Below the pieces are notes generated by a model. That model had not been told where the DNA came from. It made no database searches and was given only the letters and a program-made list of their open reading frames with translations. From positions 1-43,834 of the forward strand of contig JAFSVL010000077.1 of NCBI GenBank assembly GCA_017445015.1: a DNA stretch of 43,834 bases, in the 5' to 3' direction. Source of the DNA: Bacteroidales bacterium. Its GTDB lineage: Bacteria > Bacteroidota > Bacteroidia > Bacteroidales > UBA932. Shown here piece by piece: positions 15,273 to 24,183 of this stretch (the first letter of the stretch is position 1; each line of letters begins with the position of its first letter). Made by a program: the position numbers and the translations under genes.

Positions 15273-17420
15273 TCAGATTTTGCGGAAGTTCCCCATCAGG
15301 CAGGGCTTCTCCACATTGGCTCCGACATACAGCGTATATTGTCCCCGTGCTGTCTGCCATTCGCCGGCCTTCTCGTTGTAGGAAGCAAGGCGGCTCAAAG
15401 GAATTTCAATGCGTACAGGCTCACTTTCTCCGGGAGCCAGCATCCCGGTCTTCCCGAAGGCCTTGAGTTCCCTGGAAGGCTTGTCCAGTCCTCCCGCCGG
15501 GGCAGAAACATAAATTCCGAAAGCCTCCCTGCCTGAGGAAGAGCCTGAATTTCTGATGTTGAACGTGATGACTACGCTGTGTTTCGTCGTCTTTATTTTC
15601 AGGGCCGAGTATTCGAAATCAGTATAACTCAGACCGTAACCGAAAGGATAAGACACCGCCACGTTTTTGGAAAGGTAGTGCCTGTATCCTACATAAATGC
15701 CTTCAGAATAGTCTGTGAAGTCGTAATTCTTCCCGGATTCCGGGTGGTCGTAAGGGAAATTGTGAGCCGAAGGGCAGTCGAAGTAATCCACGGGAAAAGT
15801 AACGGCAAGCCTCCCGCTGGGATTGGCCCGGCCGGTCAGAAGGTCGCAGATGGCCGTTCCGCCCTCTTGCCCGGGCAGCCACATATTGATAATGGCATCG
15901 GGCATATTTTTCCAGGATTCGGTTTCGATGATTCCGGCGATATTCAATACGACGGCCACCTTTTTCCCCTTTGAATGGAACGCCTCGCAGACATCGATGA
16001 TAAGTTGCCTTTCCGTGGCGGAAAGATAATAATCATTTTTGAGATTCCGGTCCACACCTTCTTCCGCCGTCCGGCCTATCGTGATGACGGCATAACCGTC
16101 CCTTTCCGCCGCCTTTTCGATAAGGAGGCGCCTTAATTCCAGTTCAGGGAGCAGAGGCATGCCGATATGGACTTTAACCTTTTCGTTATAGGCAATATCG
16201 GCAGAAGCGAATGCGATATACTTGAGATACAGGTCTTCCAGTTCGGTATCCGTAGAAATGCCCGCCTCCCGGAAAGCGTCATTCAGCTGGATTACGTGAG
16301 GGCTGACGACATACGCGGAGCCAGAACCGACCGGGACCAGATTGTAGGACCGGACGCCGAACAGGGCCGCCGTGCCTGCGGTTTCAAGCGGAAGCATATT
16401 CCGGTTTTCCAGCAGTACGGCGCTTTCGCAGGCCGCAATCTTTGACACTGCGGCTCCTCTTTTCAGGTCCGGGGCCTGGTTTTTATCGCCATGCCAGGTT
16501 CTTTTGCCGAGCTGGATGACCTTGGCGCAGGCCCTGTCCAGATCTGCGCCGTCGATGGTGCCGTTACGGACCCCGTCGATGATATCCTGCACCTGGTTGT
16601 CGCTTCCGGGCATGAATAAATCATTGCCCGCATGCAACTGCGCGGCCGGATTGTGCGGTACGATGCTCCAGTCGGTCATCACCAGTCCGTCGAAGCCCCA
16701 TTCGTTACGCAGGATGCCGGTAATAAGCCACGGGCTTTCCTGTACCGGAAGGCCGTTGAGACTGTTGTAGGAAGTCATCAGCGTCCAGGGAGAGGCTTCC
16801 TTGACGCATATCTCAAAGCCTTTCAGATAAATCTCCCTGAGGGCCCTCATCCCCACCAGGGCGTTATTGTGGCCGCGGTTGGTTTCCTGGTTGTTGCAGG
16901 CAAAGTGCTTGACGGAAGCGCCGACGCCATGGCTCTGGATCCCGCCTACAAAGGCGGCTCCCATCGTGCCGGAAAGGACAGGATCTTCTGAATAATACTC
17001 GAAATTGCGGCCGCAGAGCGGATTCCGGATGATATTTATTCCCGGCGCCAGGAGTACGTTGATGTTGTATCCGAGAGCTTCGTACCCGGCGGCGGCACCC
17101 ACCTCCCCTGCGAGCCCGGGATTCCAGGATGAAGCCAGGGCCATATTGCAGGGGAAGGCTGTAGCCCTGTCTTTTTCCCTCCGGCTGAGGCGCACTCCGG
17201 AAGAGCCGTCGCCCAGCGCAAGGGTCGGGACCCCAAGGACGGGAAACGCTGCAGTCCTGGCGCAAATTCCTTGATTGGTAGGAGGAAAGTCGCTTCTGTT
17301 TATGCCGACGACACATCTTGCCTTCTCTTCCAGGGTCATTTCCCCTGTCGGGGATTGTGCGCTCGACAGGAAACACAGCTGGCAGAACAGGACTGCCGGC
17401 AAAAGCAAATAGGACCTCAT
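15273..17420 (-). CDS. Glycoside hydrolase family 3 beta-glucosidase-like enzyme
   Basis: Exported GH3 exo-hydrolase, likely removing beta-linked glucose or a related sugar from oligosaccharides in the periplasm. I take the Met at 17420 as the start because it begins a clean signal peptide (MRSYLLLPAVLFCQLCFLSSAQ without its last residues); a start 27 nt upstream would put nine extra residues before it. Core motifs are GRNFEYYSEDP, KHFACNNQE and the nucleophile Asp in GLVMTDWS (residue 250 from this start). A fibronectin III-like domain closes the protein (about 610-715). It is the first gene of a minus-strand set with the ECF sigma factor and FecR, and diverges from susC across a 112-bp gap. 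Confidence 0.91.
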   Translation of the reverse strand: MRSYLLLPAVLFCQLCFLSSAQSPTGEMTLEEKARCVVGINRSDFPPTNQGICARTAAFPVLGVPTLALGDGSSGVRLSRREKDRATAFPCNMALASSWNPGLAGEVGAAAGYEALGYNINVLLAPGINIIRNPLCGRNFEYYSEDPVLSGTMGAAFVGGIQSHGVGASVKHFACNNQETNRGHNNALVGMRALREIYLKGFEICVKEASPWTLMTSYNSLNGLPVQESPWLITGILRNEWGFDGLVMTDWSIVPHNPAAQLHAGNDLFMPGSDNQVQDIIDGVRNGTIDGADLDRACAKVIQLGKRTWHGDKNQAPDLKRGAAVSKIAACESAVLLENRNMLPLETAGTAALFGVRSYNLVPVGSGSAYVVSPHVIQLNDAFREAGISTDTELEDLYLKYIAFASADIAYNEKVKVHIGMPLLPELELRRLLIEKAAERDGYAVITIGRTAEEGVDRNLKNDYYLSATERQLIIDVCEAFHSKGKKVAVVLNIAGIIETESWKNMPDAIINMWLPGQEGGTAICDLLTGRANPSGRLAVTFPVDYFDCPSAHNFPYDHPESGKNYDFTDYSEGIYVGYRHYLSKNVAVSYPFGYGLSYTDFEYSALKIKTTKHSVVITFNIRNSGSSSGREAFGIYVSAPAGGLDKPSRELKAFGKTGMLAPGESEPVRIEIPLSRLASYNEKAGEWQTARGQYTLYVGANVEKPCLMGNFRKI

Positions 17421-17532
17421 AATATCATAGTACACATAGCGGAACAAAAACCCTGAAAGTTGGGTTTCGGATTCGGGAAAAATACAAGTTGAGTGTATAT
17501 AGATATGTATAAGTTTTAGTCAAACCCCTCTT
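17421..17532. promoter_or_regulatory. Divergent control region between GH3-sigma-FecR and SusC
   Basis: This 112-bp gap must hold promoters for both directions. I see an AAACCC/GGGTTT inverted repeat (17448-17453 and 17462-17467) and, before susC, TTG (17489-17491), 18 bp, then TAAGTTTT (17510-17517), a weak match to the housekeeping promoter. If the local ECF factor drives susC, its site would also be here, but I cannot recognise it. Confidence 0.4.
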
Positions 17533-20500
17533 ATGTCATCTGTTCCCAAAAAACTCAGCCTGGCCGTAGTGCTGATGCTGAGTTCCTTGATTGCCCTGGC
17601 ACAGACGGTTACCGTAGATTATGATGCCGTCAAGTTGAGTTATGCCATCTCTGACATTCAGAAGCAGTCGGGTTATCATTTTGTGTATAACAACTCTCTG
17701 GTGGACGTGAATACGCCCGTGACGGCGAAGGTTTCCGGAGACCTCAGGACCGTTCTGAGTGCCGTATTGTCGGGACTTCCGGTAGATTATGAAATCATTG
17801 AAACGCAGATCGTCCTGACTCCGGGCAGAAAAAAGGAGGCCCCCGGGAAGATAACCATCTCCGGTATTGTCTCCGACGATACCGGTGCCGGCCTTCCCGG
17901 AGTCTTTGTGCTTGAAAAAGGCGGCAAGAACGCAACATCGTCGGATCTCAGCGGAAAATACTCCCTGAGCGTGGCTCCGGGAGCTACGGTCGTCTTCAGT
18001 TCCATGGGATTCAAGGATGCTGAATTTACGGTTTCCCGCAGCGATGCGAAGTTCGATGTAAAAATGGTATCGGATATCAACTATCTGGACGAGGTGGTCA
18101 TCGTAGGTTACGGTGTGCAAAAGCGTGCGAACCTCACGGGAGCCGTTTCCTCCATCAACTTCAGCGATGGCCTGGAATCCCGGCCGATCACCTCGACGTC
18201 CACGGCGCTCGGCGGGCTTGCTCCGGGTCTGGCCGTGACCCAGACTTCCGGCCAGCCCGGCGAGGACGGCGCGACGCTGCGCATCCGTGGAAATACCACC
18301 CTGAACACCAACAGCCCCCTGGTCCTTGTGGACGGGGTCGAGTATTCGATGGACAATATCAATCCTCAGGATATAGAGTCGATAACCGTCCTGAAGGACG
18401 CCTCCTCGACGGCCATCTATGGAAGCCGGGCTGCCAACGGCGTCATCCTGATTACCACCAAACAGGGGACTTCGGGCAAGGTACAGGTAGTATATAACAA
18501 TAATTTTACCCTCCAGATGCCCTATTTGGGCAAATTGGGTTTTGTGACCGATTATGCAGAGTCGATGCGCCTCAATAACGAGGGCGCAGACAACATCGGC
18601 ATCGCGCATCCGTATTCCGACCAGACCATCGCCCTTTGGGAAAATGCCAAGGCGAATCCGGACGGACTCAACGCCTACGGGGTCAAGAACAGCATCGCTT
18701 ATCCCAACACGGACTGGTTCAAGGAGGTCTTCCACAACGGCTTCATGCACAGGCACAACCTTTCCATTTCCGGAGGCACGGAAAAAGTAAAGGCTTACGC
18801 CTCTCTTGGATATATGGACAATCAGGGTGTAATGAGCCACCACGGGATGAGCAGCGGCTCGTCCAAATTCGACATCCGAACCAATGTGGAGGTAAAGGTC
18901 GCCAAATGGCTGACAGCAGGCGCAAAAGTGTTCGGCGAGCGGCAGGATTACGGAATGATGGACCTGAGTTCCGGATTCCAGTATCTGAAGATGACCGTCC
19001 CGGGAATGTATCCGGGCTCACCGGACAAGTGGGGCTATATCGCCACAGACGAGGAAAACGCCAACGCCAACAATATTTTCAAGAATATGGCTTCGAGGGA
19101 TGGGAAAAAATACTATTACAGGGTGTCGGCGACCGCTTTTTTGAAGGCTCAACTTTATAAGGGCCTGAGTCTGGAGGTGACGGCAAACCATAACTTGAGC
19201 CACATGTTCGAGCAGATGTATTCCACATCGACGCGGGTATGGAATTATGTTTCGGACACCGTCCAGAGCGAGACCTCCCTGGCTACCGCATGGAACAGGC
19301 TGAGCGTATCCAACAGCAACCGGACCAATGGCGAGGTGCTTCTCCGTTACAATGAAACTTTCGGAAAACACGAGATCGGGGCATTGGCCGGTTATTCCGT
19401 CAATTACCATATTGCCCCCTGGTACAACGTAGAGAGGCAGGGCAAGAGCGACTGGTCCATCACCGAGAATTCCGCGTATGTCAATCTGACCGGTTCGGAC
19501 AGCGGTACTTCCGAGTGGGGACTGATGTCCGGTTTCGGGCGTGTCAACTACGCTTATGACGAAAAGTACCTCTTCGAGGCGAATCTCCGCTATGACGGCT
19601 CATCCCGCTTCGCCCCAGAGTCGCGCTGGGGGCTTTTTCCCTCTTTTTCGGCAGGCTGGAATATCAGCAGGGAGCCGTGGATGAAGGGTGCTTCCTCATG
19701 GCTGGACAACCTGAAAATCAGGGCATCATGGGGTGTGACCGGAAATAACAATTCCGGGAACTATGCCTGGCAGAGCACCTATAGTTCCGTCAATGTGGTT
19801 TCCGGCGGCAGCGATACCTCCGGACTGATCATAACGGCCCTGGGCAATAAGTTTCTGGAATGGGAGACCACCAGGACAGGGGATGTAGGTCTGGATTTCG
19901 GATTTTTCGGCAACCGCCTTACCGGCGAAATCGACGGCTATATCCGCAATACGACGGGGATTCTTTTCCGTCCCACGATTTATATGACCATGGGCGCGGT
20001 CACCGGCCCGTACGAAAATCTTGCCGCGGTGCAGAATAAAGGACTGGAACTGGGGCTTAAATGGAGGGACGGCATAGGGAAAGATTTCTCCTATTCCGTC
20101 GGCCTCAATCTGGCCTACAATATCACCACCGTCAAGAAATACAAGGGCAAACTGATTCAGGAGTGGCGCGTGGACGAGGACGAAAATCGCTACTATGTCA
20201 ACAATATTGGCGATGTGGCCCAGAGCGGCTTCGGGGGTTATATCCTTGAGGATCATATCCTGGGCGATCAGTATATCCGGCAGCGTTACACCGGCAGCGG
20301 GGCCGGCTATTCAGGCGAGGGGGAAGTGGACATCACCGCCGGTCCTGTGGACGGCATGATCCGCACCCAGGCCGACATGGACTGGGTAATAGCGATGATT
20401 ACCGCCGGATACAAGTTCCAGGGAGGCCAGTCGGTCTCGAAGAATACACTCTACTATGGAGATTTTATTTATGCGGACATCAACGGGGACGGAGACTATG

Positions 20501-21012
20501 GCGACAACAACGACCTTGTCTTCACCGGCCACAGCAATGTGCCGAAGGTCACGATGGGACTGAACCTCAGCCTCCGTTGGAAGGGACTGGATTTCTATGC
20601 CCTGTTTACCGGAGCGTTCGGCTTCTGGCTCAACTGGAACACCAGCGTTTATAATACAACCCTGGTCAATGTGGCGCAATCCATTTCCCGCAGGATTGCC
20701 GACGACCATTACAGTGCGGACAATCCCGACGGTACCTATCCCCGTCTGACGTTCAACAAGACGCTGAATGCCGAACTCTCCGATTTCTATCACTACCGGG
20801 GAGATTATGTCAAGGTCAAGAGCCTGCAATTGGGTTATTCCCTGCCGCAGAAGTGGATGGACAGCATACATGCCGGATCCATGCGATTCTTTATCAACGG
20901 AGAGAATCTCTTCACGTTCAGCGCTTACCCGGGGCTTGACCCCGAGATCGGTACGTCGATTGGATATCCTCTGATGAGGAGTCTGAGCGCGGGATTTCAA
21001 CTAACGTTCTAA
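17533..21012 (+). CDS. susC: SusC-family TonB-dependent receptor with STN signalling domain
   Basis: Outer-membrane channel that imports an oligosaccharide together with SusD. The 1159 residues comprise a signal peptide (1-24), an STN domain (about 26-95) that signals to FecR anti-sigma factors, a carboxypeptidase-D-like regulatory domain (about 106-180), a plug domain starting at YLDEVVIVGYGVQKR (184-198) and containing VLKDASSTAIYGSRAANGV, and a 22-strand barrel ending in the aromatic pattern SAGFQLTF. The STN domain marks it as a transducer and matches the adjacent sigma/FecR pair, so ligand uptake probably induces the locus. susD follows after 13 nt. The ligand cannot be read from sequence; the neighbouring enzymes suggest a phosphorylated heteroglycan. 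Confidence 0.95.
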   Translation: MSSVPKKLSLAVVLMLSSLIALAQTVTVDYDAVKLSYAISDIQKQSGYHFVYNNSLVDVNTPVTAKVSGDLRTVLSAVLSGLPVDYEIIETQIVLTPGRKKEAPGKITISGIVSDDTGAGLPGVFVLEKGGKNATSSDLSGKYSLSVAPGATVVFSSMGFKDAEFTVSRSDAKFDVKMVSDINYLDEVVIVGYGVQKRANLTGAVSSINFSDGLESRPITSTSTALGGLAPGLAVTQTSGQPGEDGATLRIRGNTTLNTNSPLVLVDGVEYSMDNINPQDIESITVLKDASSTAIYGSRAANGVILITTKQGTSGKVQVVYNNNFTLQMPYLGKLGFVTDYAESMRLNNEGADNIGIAHPYSDQTIALWENAKANPDGLNAYGVKNSIAYPNTDWFKEVFHNGFMHRHNLSISGGTEKVKAYASLGYMDNQGVMSHHGMSSGSSKFDIRTNVEVKVAKWLTAGAKVFGERQDYGMMDLSSGFQYLKMTVPGMYPGSPDKWGYIATDEENANANNIFKNMASRDGKKYYYRVSATAFLKAQLYKGLSLEVTANHNLSHMFEQMYSTSTRVWNYVSDTVQSETSLATAWNRLSVSNSNRTNGEVLLRYNETFGKHEIGALAGYSVNYHIAPWYNVERQGKSDWSITENSAYVNLTGSDSGTSEWGLMSGFGRVNYAYDEKYLFEANLRYDGSSRFAPESRWGLFPSFSAGWNISREPWMKGASSWLDNLKIRASWGVTGNNNSGNYAWQSTYSSVNVVSGGSDTSGLIITALGNKFLEWETTRTGDVGLDFGFFGNRLTGEIDGYIRNTTGILFRPTIYMTMGAVTGPYENLAAVQNKGLELGLKWRDGIGKDFSYSVGLNLAYNITTVKKYKGKLIQEWRVDEDENRYYVNNIGDVAQSGFGGYILEDHILGDQYIRQRYTGSGAGYSGEGEVDITAGPVDGMIRTQADMDWVIAMITAGYKFQGGQSVSKNTLYYGDFIYADINGDGDYGDNNDLVFTGHSNVPKVTMGLNLSLRWKGLDFYALFTGAFGFWLNWNTSVYNTTLVNVAQSISRRIADDHYSADNPDGTYPRLTFNKTLNAELSDFYHYRGDYVKVKSLQLGYSLPQKWMDSIHAGSMRFFINGENLFTFSAYPGLDPEIGTSIGYPLMRSLSAGFQLTF

Positions 21013-21017
21013 GGAGG
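21013..21017 (+). promoter_or_regulatory. Strong Shine-Dalgarno-like site before susD
   Basis: GGAGG begins right after the susC stop and ends 8 nt before the susD ATG. Such sites are uncommon in Bacteroidota, where many highly expressed genes lack them, so it may help keep SusD in step with SusC. Confidence 0.5.
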
Positions 21018-21025
21018 AAAGCACC

Positions 21026-22918
21026 ATGAGAAAAACCATCATATTATTTACCCTGGCCGTATTGGTATGCTCCTGCCAGGACATTCTCAACACAAGTCCG
21101 GAAAATCAGATTTCCGAAGGCAAGATGTGGACATCGCAGGCGATGTCCAGGGCCGGAATGGACGGGCTGATGTATCCTTTCTACCGCAATATCAGCGGCC
21201 TCAGTACCCTGATGAGCAGTGACGGGAAAGGCGGGATCAACCGGATGGGTATGGAAGGAATGGGTTATACCAGCCTTTTTGACGGTACCATTCCTTTCCT
21301 CAAGGAAGCGACCAAAAAGGCTGGCGGGGTGGAGAATGCGGCGGAATGGAAGAACCTCTTTACCGCAGTTCAGGCGTGCAACACAGCCATCGCCAGATTG
21401 AAAAAGGAGGTCGTGGGCGAAGAACTGTATCAGCAGTACATTTGTGAAGCCCGGATGATCAGGGCCTTCTGCTATAGCCGGCTCAACATGGTCTTCGGTG
21501 AGGTGCCGGTTTACCTCGAAGAGACTACAAATGCCCAGTGTACCAAGACGCAGGACAGTTGGGATGCGGTGTGGACCATGGTTATCAGCGAGTGTACGGA
21601 ATGTATCGAAAATCCGCTGTTCCAACTGAATAATTTTACGGGAGAAAGGCTGTACAAGCCGTCCAAGGGCATGGCCTATGCGCTCCGGGGCAATGCCTAT
21701 ATGTGGCTTGCGGCAAATAAGAATCCTGAAATCTACGAAGGCGCCGCAGGAATCTCCGCTGAAGAGATCAGGAAGTATTACTCCCTTGCCGCCGCTGATT
21801 TTGCCGAGGTCAAGAAGTGTGGATTCGGACTGTGGACGGGAGCGTGGGAAGACATGTTCCTGCCCGCGAACGAGCATAACCGGGAGATGATATTCCCGCT
21901 GGAATATACACTGACTGACGGGTACAGTTCCTCCTGGCAGTGGGTTATCGGGACTCGTTCCCAGCTCAATGCCTGGGACCGTCTGGTGCCCTCGTCCGAC
22001 TTTGTGGACGACTTCGAGTGGGCGGACGGAAGCAAGTTTGATTGGTCCCAGGTCTTCCCCGCCTGGAACAGGCTGACCGAACAGCAGCGCGAAGTTTTCT
22101 TCCTGCGCGACTCCCTAAATACATTTGCTGCGGCCGTCGATGCCGGTTCGGACAATGAGAAATACATTACCTTGACCGCCCAGCGGGAAAAGGTTATCTC
22201 ACGCATCGGCGAAGACGTTTACAATGACTATTATCTTGATTTGGGGAACGAAGCCCGCCTGCGCAAGGCTTACGACGGCAGGGATCCCCGGCTCGACAAG
22301 GCGGTCATCACGCCCTACAAGCCCTATAAGATGTTTAACGAGAGTTGCGCGAGACCGATCGATTTCGTACTCCGGTGGCCGCGTTTCAAGCGGCAGGACG
22401 GGGAATCGGGATCGGACCTTTGGGTTGAACTCTCTGCCAATATGGTCTATGCCTGGAACAAGTATATCGTGGCGGACGCTTCGACCAATGACCGCAATTG
22501 GGATGAGACCGACTGGCCGCTCCTGCGCTTTACGCAGATTCAGTTGATGTGGGCGGAAGCCCTGGTCGGAATGGGCGAAGTCGGAAAAGCCGTCATCCTG
22601 CTCAATGAGATCCGGGCCCGTGCTGGGATGCCGGACGTCACTTCTTCCGATCCGGCCGAAGTGCTGGAAGAAATCCGCTATGAGAGCCGTGTGGAACTAT
22701 GCCAGGAGGGCAAGGATTTCTTCAACGAAATCCGCTGGGGAACCTTCCAGCAGACCAAGTTCCAGGGCAAGAAGTTCTGGGATCCCCGCTCCTGCTGGGG
22801 ACAGGGCGGCTGGAAAACAGGTTATTATTATACGAAGGGAATGTGGCCGCTCAGCGCTCCGTTGGATGAGATTGTAATGAATGCCAACCTGAAGCGGCGT
22901 CCTAACTGGGCTTACTAG
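21026..22918 (+). CDS. susD: SusD/RagB-family surface glycan-binding lipoprotein
   Basis: Outer-membrane lipoprotein that forms the hinged lid over the SusC channel and helps capture the glycan. The 630 residues start with a lipoprotein signal (LAVLVCSC, lipid site at Cys17 or Cys15), then the typical SusD N-terminus (DILNTSPENQISEGKMW) and TPR-rich fold with LRGNAYMWLA (about 219-228). The C-terminal part holds LLRFTQIQLMWAEALV and RYESRVELCQEGKDFFNEIRW split over a short span, as in the RagB/SusD family. It is a little longer than the usual 500-600 residues. Its TAG stop shares its G with the GTG start of the next gene, which encodes a phosphatase-like lipoprotein. Confidence 0.94.
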   Translation: MRKTIILFTLAVLVCSCQDILNTSPENQISEGKMWTSQAMSRAGMDGLMYPFYRNISGLSTLMSSDGKGGINRMGMEGMGYTSLFDGTIPFLKEATKKAGGVENAAEWKNLFTAVQACNTAIARLKKEVVGEELYQQYICEARMIRAFCYSRLNMVFGEVPVYLEETTNAQCTKTQDSWDAVWTMVISECTECIENPLFQLNNFTGERLYKPSKGMAYALRGNAYMWLAANKNPEIYEGAAGISAEEIRKYYSLAAADFAEVKKCGFGLWTGAWEDMFLPANEHNREMIFPLEYTLTDGYSSSWQWVIGTRSQLNAWDRLVPSSDFVDDFEWADGSKFDWSQVFPAWNRLTEQQREVFFLRDSLNTFAAAVDAGSDNEKYITLTAQREKVISRIGEDVYNDYYLDLGNEARLRKAYDGRDPRLDKAVITPYKPYKMFNESCARPIDFVLRWPRFKRQDGESGSDLWVELSANMVYAWNKYIVADASTNDRNWDETDWPLLRFTQIQLMWAEALVGMGEVGKAVILLNEIRARAGMPDVTSSDPAEVLEEIRYESRVELCQEGKDFFNEIRWGTFQQTKFQGKKFWDPRSCWGQGGWKTGYYYTKGMWPLSAPLDEIVMNANLKRRPNWAY

Positions 22919-24120
22919 TGAAAAGGATTGCAGCACTGCTTCTGGCGGGAGCGGTCCTTTGGGCCGTATCCTGCCGGAAGGAGGATCCGGAGCCGCCGCT
23001 TCCGCCGGGTCCCCAGCCCGCACAGACGGAGTTCAATCTGGAAAATCCGCTGGTGACCTCCTATCTCGACTGGCTCGAAAAGCTGCCCTACAGGGACGGA
23101 GATTACTCTTATTCCAACATTGACGACTATTACCTGACGGCCACCGGCTATCGGAAGGACAGGCCGTTGCCTGCGACCATCTCCTGGGAGAAGGCCGCGG
23201 GAGGTGGCTCTCAGCGGGTCATTCTCGCAGACAATCCCGATTTCGAGGGTGCCGTGACCACTTCTATCTCCGGCTCCGCCGTCACACATGACATCTATAA
23301 TCTCATCCCCGGGCGGGAATACTGGTGGAAGGTGACTTCAACCTCCGGCGAGGTGGCCGGCAGCGGCTCTTTCCGCACCCTGGGGCGAAAGCGTTTCCTC
23401 AAGGTGGATAAAGTCTGCAATGTCCGGGATCTCGGCGGCATCCCGACCGCAGACGGAAGCAAACGCATCAAATATGGAATGCTGTTTCGCGGCGGCGAGA
23501 TGAACGGGCATCACAAGGACTATGACGGCGTCTTCTGCCGGATCGAAACGGCGGGCCGGCGGGCTATGCTTCAGGCCGGTATTGCGGCGGATCTGGATAT
23601 GCGGACCGCATCGGAAGCGGAGTCCATCACCTCCTCTCCCCTCGGAGAGGATATCGACTATGTGCGTTACGAGACCGCCAATCAATACTACTACGACAAA
23701 TTCTGGACGACCGACGAGTATATCAGGGCCCTCCAGTGGACCATTGACAGGCTCCGTGAAGGGAAGCCTGTCTATTTCCACTGCATTTTCGGCGCGGACC
23801 GTACGGGGACCTTCGCCTTCATCATTGAAGCCCTGCTGGGTGTCAGCGAGAACCAGATCGCCATCGACTACGAACTCACATCCTTCTCTTATGGACTCGA
23901 ATCCCCTCCCCGCCGCCGCGGCCCGCGGAACGAACTCAGCGTCTATCGCTACCGGCAGATGGCCGAGGGTCTGGGAACTTCGATTTTCAAGGGTACATCC
24001 TGGCAGGAGAAAATCTACAATTTCTGCCTGAACGGCTATCCTTACGGACCATCGACCGCTGCCAGGATCTCAGCCGAAGACCTCGACTGGTTTATCGAAA
24101 ATCTGCTGGAAAATCATTGA
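22918..24120 (+). CDS. Secreted tyrosine-phosphatase-family lipoprotein
   Basis: A 400-residue predicted lipoprotein (lipid site Cys19 in LWAVSC) with a proline-rich linker, a fibronectin-like beta domain (about 70-150, ending IPGREYWWKVTSTSGEVAGSG) and a tyrosine/dual-specificity phosphatase domain (about 160-395). The CX5R loop is HCIFGADRTGT with nucleophile Cys289 and Arg295; CNVRDLGGI and LDMRTASEAE are further family marks. It starts with GTG overlapping the susD TAG (TAGTG), so it belongs to the SusCD operon. Members of this family hydrolyse phosphotyrosine, phosphoinositides or sugar phosphates. On the cell surface beside a glycan importer, dephosphorylation of a phosphorylated glycan or inositol phosphate is more plausible than protein signalling. 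This role is inference. Confidence 0.87.
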   Translation: MKRIAALLLAGAVLWAVSCRKEDPEPPLPPGPQPAQTEFNLENPLVTSYLDWLEKLPYRDGDYSYSNIDDYYLTATGYRKDRPLPATISWEKAAGGGSQRVILADNPDFEGAVTTSISGSAVTHDIYNLIPGREYWWKVTSTSGEVAGSGSFRTLGRKRFLKVDKVCNVRDLGGIPTADGSKRIKYGMLFRGGEMNGHHKDYDGVFCRIETAGRRAMLQAGIAADLDMRTASEAESITSSPLGEDIDYVRYETANQYYYDKFWTTDEYIRALQWTIDRLREGKPVYFHCIFGADRTGTFAFIIEALLGVSENQIAIDYELTSFSYGLESPPRRRGPRNELSVYRYRQMAEGLGTSIFKGTSWQEKIYNFCLNGYPYGPSTAARISAEDLDWFIENLLENH

Positions 24121-24128
24121 AACAAAAT

Positions 24129-24157
24129 ATCCCCGGTCTTTTGCAAGGACCGGGGAT
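24129..24157. terminator. Bidirectional terminator between convergent operons
   Basis: Arms ATCCCCGGTC (24129-24138) and GACCGGGGAT (24148-24157) pair perfectly around a 9-nt loop. On the minus strand the stem is followed by ATTTTGTTT, on the plus strand by an AT-rich stretch. It sits between the stops of the phosphatase gene (24120) and the convergent lipoprotein gene (24184). Confidence 0.85.
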
Positions 24158-24183
24158 GATTCAAAATCTTCCGAATCTTCGGA

